A DNA stretch of 25,365 nt from Saprospiraceae bacterium. Lineage in GTDB: Bacteria > Bacteroidota > Bacteroidia > Chitinophagales > Saprospiraceae. The DNA lies in the NCBI GenBank assembly GCA_016715405.1, contig JADKAE010000037.1, forward strand, positions 1-25,365, given 5' to 3'. The notes beneath the pieces were generated by a model that ran no database searches, was not told the DNA's origin, and was given only the letters and a program-made list of their open reading frames with translations. Both the position numbers and the translations under genes were made by a program. Below, one piece after another: positions 23,889 through 25,365 of this stretch (positions within the stretch are counted from its first letter, which is position 1; every line of letters starts with the position of its first letter).

Positions 23889-24332
23889 TTACGTGATTGT
23901 GATCACGCTGGGAGCGCCCTCAACAACGCCGGAAAATGAAAAAGTTGCGTTGTCGTTGGTAGGGGCGCTAATTGACTGCGCGGTTATGTATGCGTTAAAC
24001 TCCCAGTATTGATCACCGACCGCATCGAGAGTGCCGGGAATGCGAAATTGAACAGTCGTTTGAGTTCCTGCTGCCAAAACGCATATATATCAAATGGGCT
24101 TGCGTGTGTGCCGCTGTTGTACCCGTCCATGCTGAAAAAGCCTCCCTGCTAAATGTACCCGATGCGGTACCCATTGTTTGGGTTGCCCATCCGGTTGAGC
24201 CGGTGTAATTGTCTTTGTGTAGTGTTTGTCGCGTTTCGCGCGAAAATCCAACGTACACGAGGTTGCATAGCCTACCGGCTCGTCATTTATGTAAAACCTC
24301 GCGTAATCCCCTACAATTATTCCAGTAGTCAT
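23889..24332 (-). CDS. major tail protein, broken by three homopolymer frameshifts
   Basis: Three frames reconstruct one protein of about 148 residues: TTGIIVGDYARFYINDEPVG, DFRAKRDKHYTK, DNYTGSTGWATQTMGTASGT, FSREAFFSMDGYNSGTHASP, FDIYAFLAAGTQTTVQFRIP, then NAYITAQSISAPTNDNATFS and FSGVVEG. The final AYITSxSxSAPxNDNATFSxSFxG pattern is typical of siphovirus major tail proteins. Each break is mended by one added base in a homopolymer (24214-24216, 24135-24139 and 24076-24079). The protein forms the tail tube. Three independent one-base losses in an essential gene point to sequence errors. Confidence 0.83.
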
Positions 24333-24358
24333 AATTAATTCTTGTTTGGGTTAAGAAA

Positions 24359-24754
24359 TTACGTATTATAGGTAAATACGCGGGCTTGCAATACCGCGCT
24401 GAATACTTCCTGTTCAGGGATAAAAGGCATATTACCCCGGCTGTCTACCTTGCAGTGTCTTACCGTTATCCCTCCGCTTGTGCCTTGCCAGTAGTCTAGT
24501 TGCGTATGGCAGGCATCAATTATGCTTTGGGCACTTGCAAAAGACTTGGCAAAGCTCATCACCTCTATGTTGTAGGTATTATTCAAACTTGCGCCGTCTT
24601 TCACTTGCGCCGGGATAGTATCTACTACCCGAAAAACCACATACGGCAATACCTGATCTTGTGGGGCTGTGTCCGGAAAAATGCGGGTAGATACCAGCGC
24701 CGTTAGTGTGGCGTATCCCGATAATCTGCTGTATATCGCATTGTGTACCGTCAT
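24359..24754 (-). CDS. tail completion protein (DUF3168 type)
   Basis: A 131-residue protein with the family pattern: IYSRLSGYATLTALVSTRIF, PDTAPQDQVLPYVVFRVVDT, then YNIEVMSFAKSFASAQSIID and a strand-rich end (VFSAVLQARVFTYNT). DUF3168 proteins are tail terminator/completion proteins between the tail tube and the neck. Its ATG overlaps the TGA of the gp10-like gene (ATGA), the usual order in siphoviruses: gp10-like, DUF3168, major tail. The frame is intact. Confidence 0.88.
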   Translation of the reverse strand: MTVHNAIYSRLSGYATLTALVSTRIFPDTAPQDQVLPYVVFRVVDTIPAQVKDGASLNNTYNIEVMSFAKSFASAQSIIDACHTQLDYWQGTSGGITVRHCKVDSRGNMPFIPEQEVFSAVLQARVFTYNT

Positions 24755-25365
24755 AACCCTGTCTTTGCTTTTACGCTTTTGACGTATTTGTTTAGCTGAT
24801 CTTCCAAAATTGCCAGTACTTGCGGCCTAACCGTTGCCAGCGCCGCCCCCGTAACCCGGTTTCTAAACCCCTCTGCACTGCCGTATACCATTTGAGCGTA
24901 GTATCCGTCACTTGTGCCGATTGTGCGCCCATATTCTTTTTGGCTCAACTTGAAAAATCTTTTAGGCCCCACAAAAACCGCATTTTTAGCACGCGGAAAA
25001 GTGAGTACCTTAATGGATTTTGACAAGTTACCCGGGTGATAGGTGAGGCGGTAATCAATGGCGCTGCCTCGTTTGGCGCGCTTGCCTTTAAATAGCTTTG
25101 GGGTTGTATATCTGTAATGCTTCTTTACTCCCCTGGGGGCTAAACTAATAGCCCGTTGTCGTATTGGCCTTGCAGCCCGCTCTAAAAACCGGCGGCGCTT
25201 GGATGGGGTTAAGTCGCTTGCAACTTTATTTATCTCATTTACCAGGCGAATAATATCTACTTCGTCAATAAACAGTTCAGGCGCGGCCCCGAAAATAGAC
25301 GCCGTTTGGCGTTCTACTGTGCGGAAGCCTACCGCCCTGGTAAGGTTTGCGGTATCTGTTTTGAC
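24751..25365 (-). CDS. HK97 gp10-like neck/tail protein, 5' end missing
   Basis: The frame is open from the window edge, giving 204 residues with no start. It reads LFIDEVDIIRLVNEINKVAS, PSKRRRFLERAARPIRQRAI, SLAPRGVKKHYRYTTPKLF, then YHPGNLSKSIKVLTF and NAVFVGPKR. The AARPIRQRAxxLAPxG...HPGNLxxSIKV...VFVGPKR pattern is that of HK97 gp10-like proteins, which connect head and tail. The internal codon at 25026 (TTG) is not the start; the reading continues far upstream. The late operon promoter lies outside the window. Confidence 0.85.
   Translation of the reverse strand, partial: VKTDTANLTRAVGFRTVERQTASIFGAAPELFIDEVDIIRLVNEINKVASDLTPSKRRRFLERAARPIRQRAISLAPRGVKKHYRYTTPKLFKGKRAKRGSAIDYRLTYHPGNLSKSIKVLTFPRAKNAVFVGPKRFFKLSQKEYGRTIGTSDGYYAQMVYGSAEGFRNRVTGAALATVRPQVLAILEDQLNKYVKSVKAKTGL

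Noticed and set aside
1..25365. CRISPR arrays, rRNA, tRNA or insertion sequences
   Set aside because: No spaced repeats, conserved RNA gene signatures, transposase frames or terminal inverted repeats were found.

Overview
The window looks like about 25 kb of a tailed (siphovirus-like) phage or prophage of a Bacteroidota host. Three non-coding signals match the Bacteroidota promoter TTG-N19-21-TAnnTTTG almost perfectly, and start codons are preceded by A-rich sequence rather than Shine-Dalgarno sites. The phage identity rests on recognisable families: RecE-like/RecT recombination proteins, a replication initiator with the conserved phage C-terminal (phg_TIGR02220-type) domain, a primase-polymerase/helicase, a tape measure protein, a major tail protein, a DUF3168-type tail completion protein, an HK97 gp10-like protein and a G/GT-like tail chaperone pair. 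No integrase, repressor, terminase, portal or capsid gene is in the window, so lifestyle cannot be decided.

Layout. (1) 1-4421, minus strand: replication operon running leftward from a promoter at 4392-4421. Order is initiator, primase-helicase, small genes, winged-helix protein, coiled-coil protein, and a RuvC/RNase H-fold nuclease cut by the left edge. Most genes overlap by ATGA. The 120-nt leader before the initiator carries a terminator-like hairpin, two hairpin loops with complementary 7-mers, and an 11-bp pairing that covers the start codon. (2) 4526-8632, minus strand: early operon from a promoter at 8603-8632 with a zinc-finger-like protein, RecT, a RecE-like nuclease, a strong internal terminator (5996-6049) and five small unknown genes. 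(3) 8706-10861, plus strand: a two-gene operon of membrane proteins with its own promoter and terminator. The large gene carries at least 17 copies of an AAGTCGGT-type DNA motif on both strands and in several reading frames. (4) 10862-11295: no convincing gene, but a promoter nearly identical upstream to the 8.6-kb one, GC-rich inverted repeats, and the terminator of the late operon. (5) 11296-25365, minus strand: late tail and lysis operon entering from the right edge, in transcription order gp10-like, tail completion, major tail, tail chaperones, tape measure, tail tip, tail fibre, signal-peptide proteins, a subtilisin-like protease and two small holin-like membrane proteins.

Sequence quality matters throughout. 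At least eight genes that should be single proteins (winged-helix, primase, initiator, recT, the big membrane protein, tail tip, tail fibre, major tail) are split by single-base frameshifts, mostly inside homopolymers. The split halves join into well-formed family proteins when one base is added or removed. This is most simply explained by uncorrected indel errors; a decayed prophage is the alternative. I annotate these as single reconstructed genes and give the break position. Two further breaks, an A9 run in the tail chaperones and a U-UUU-UUA heptamer in the tail tip gene, sit where programmed frameshifting is plausible and remain ambiguous.
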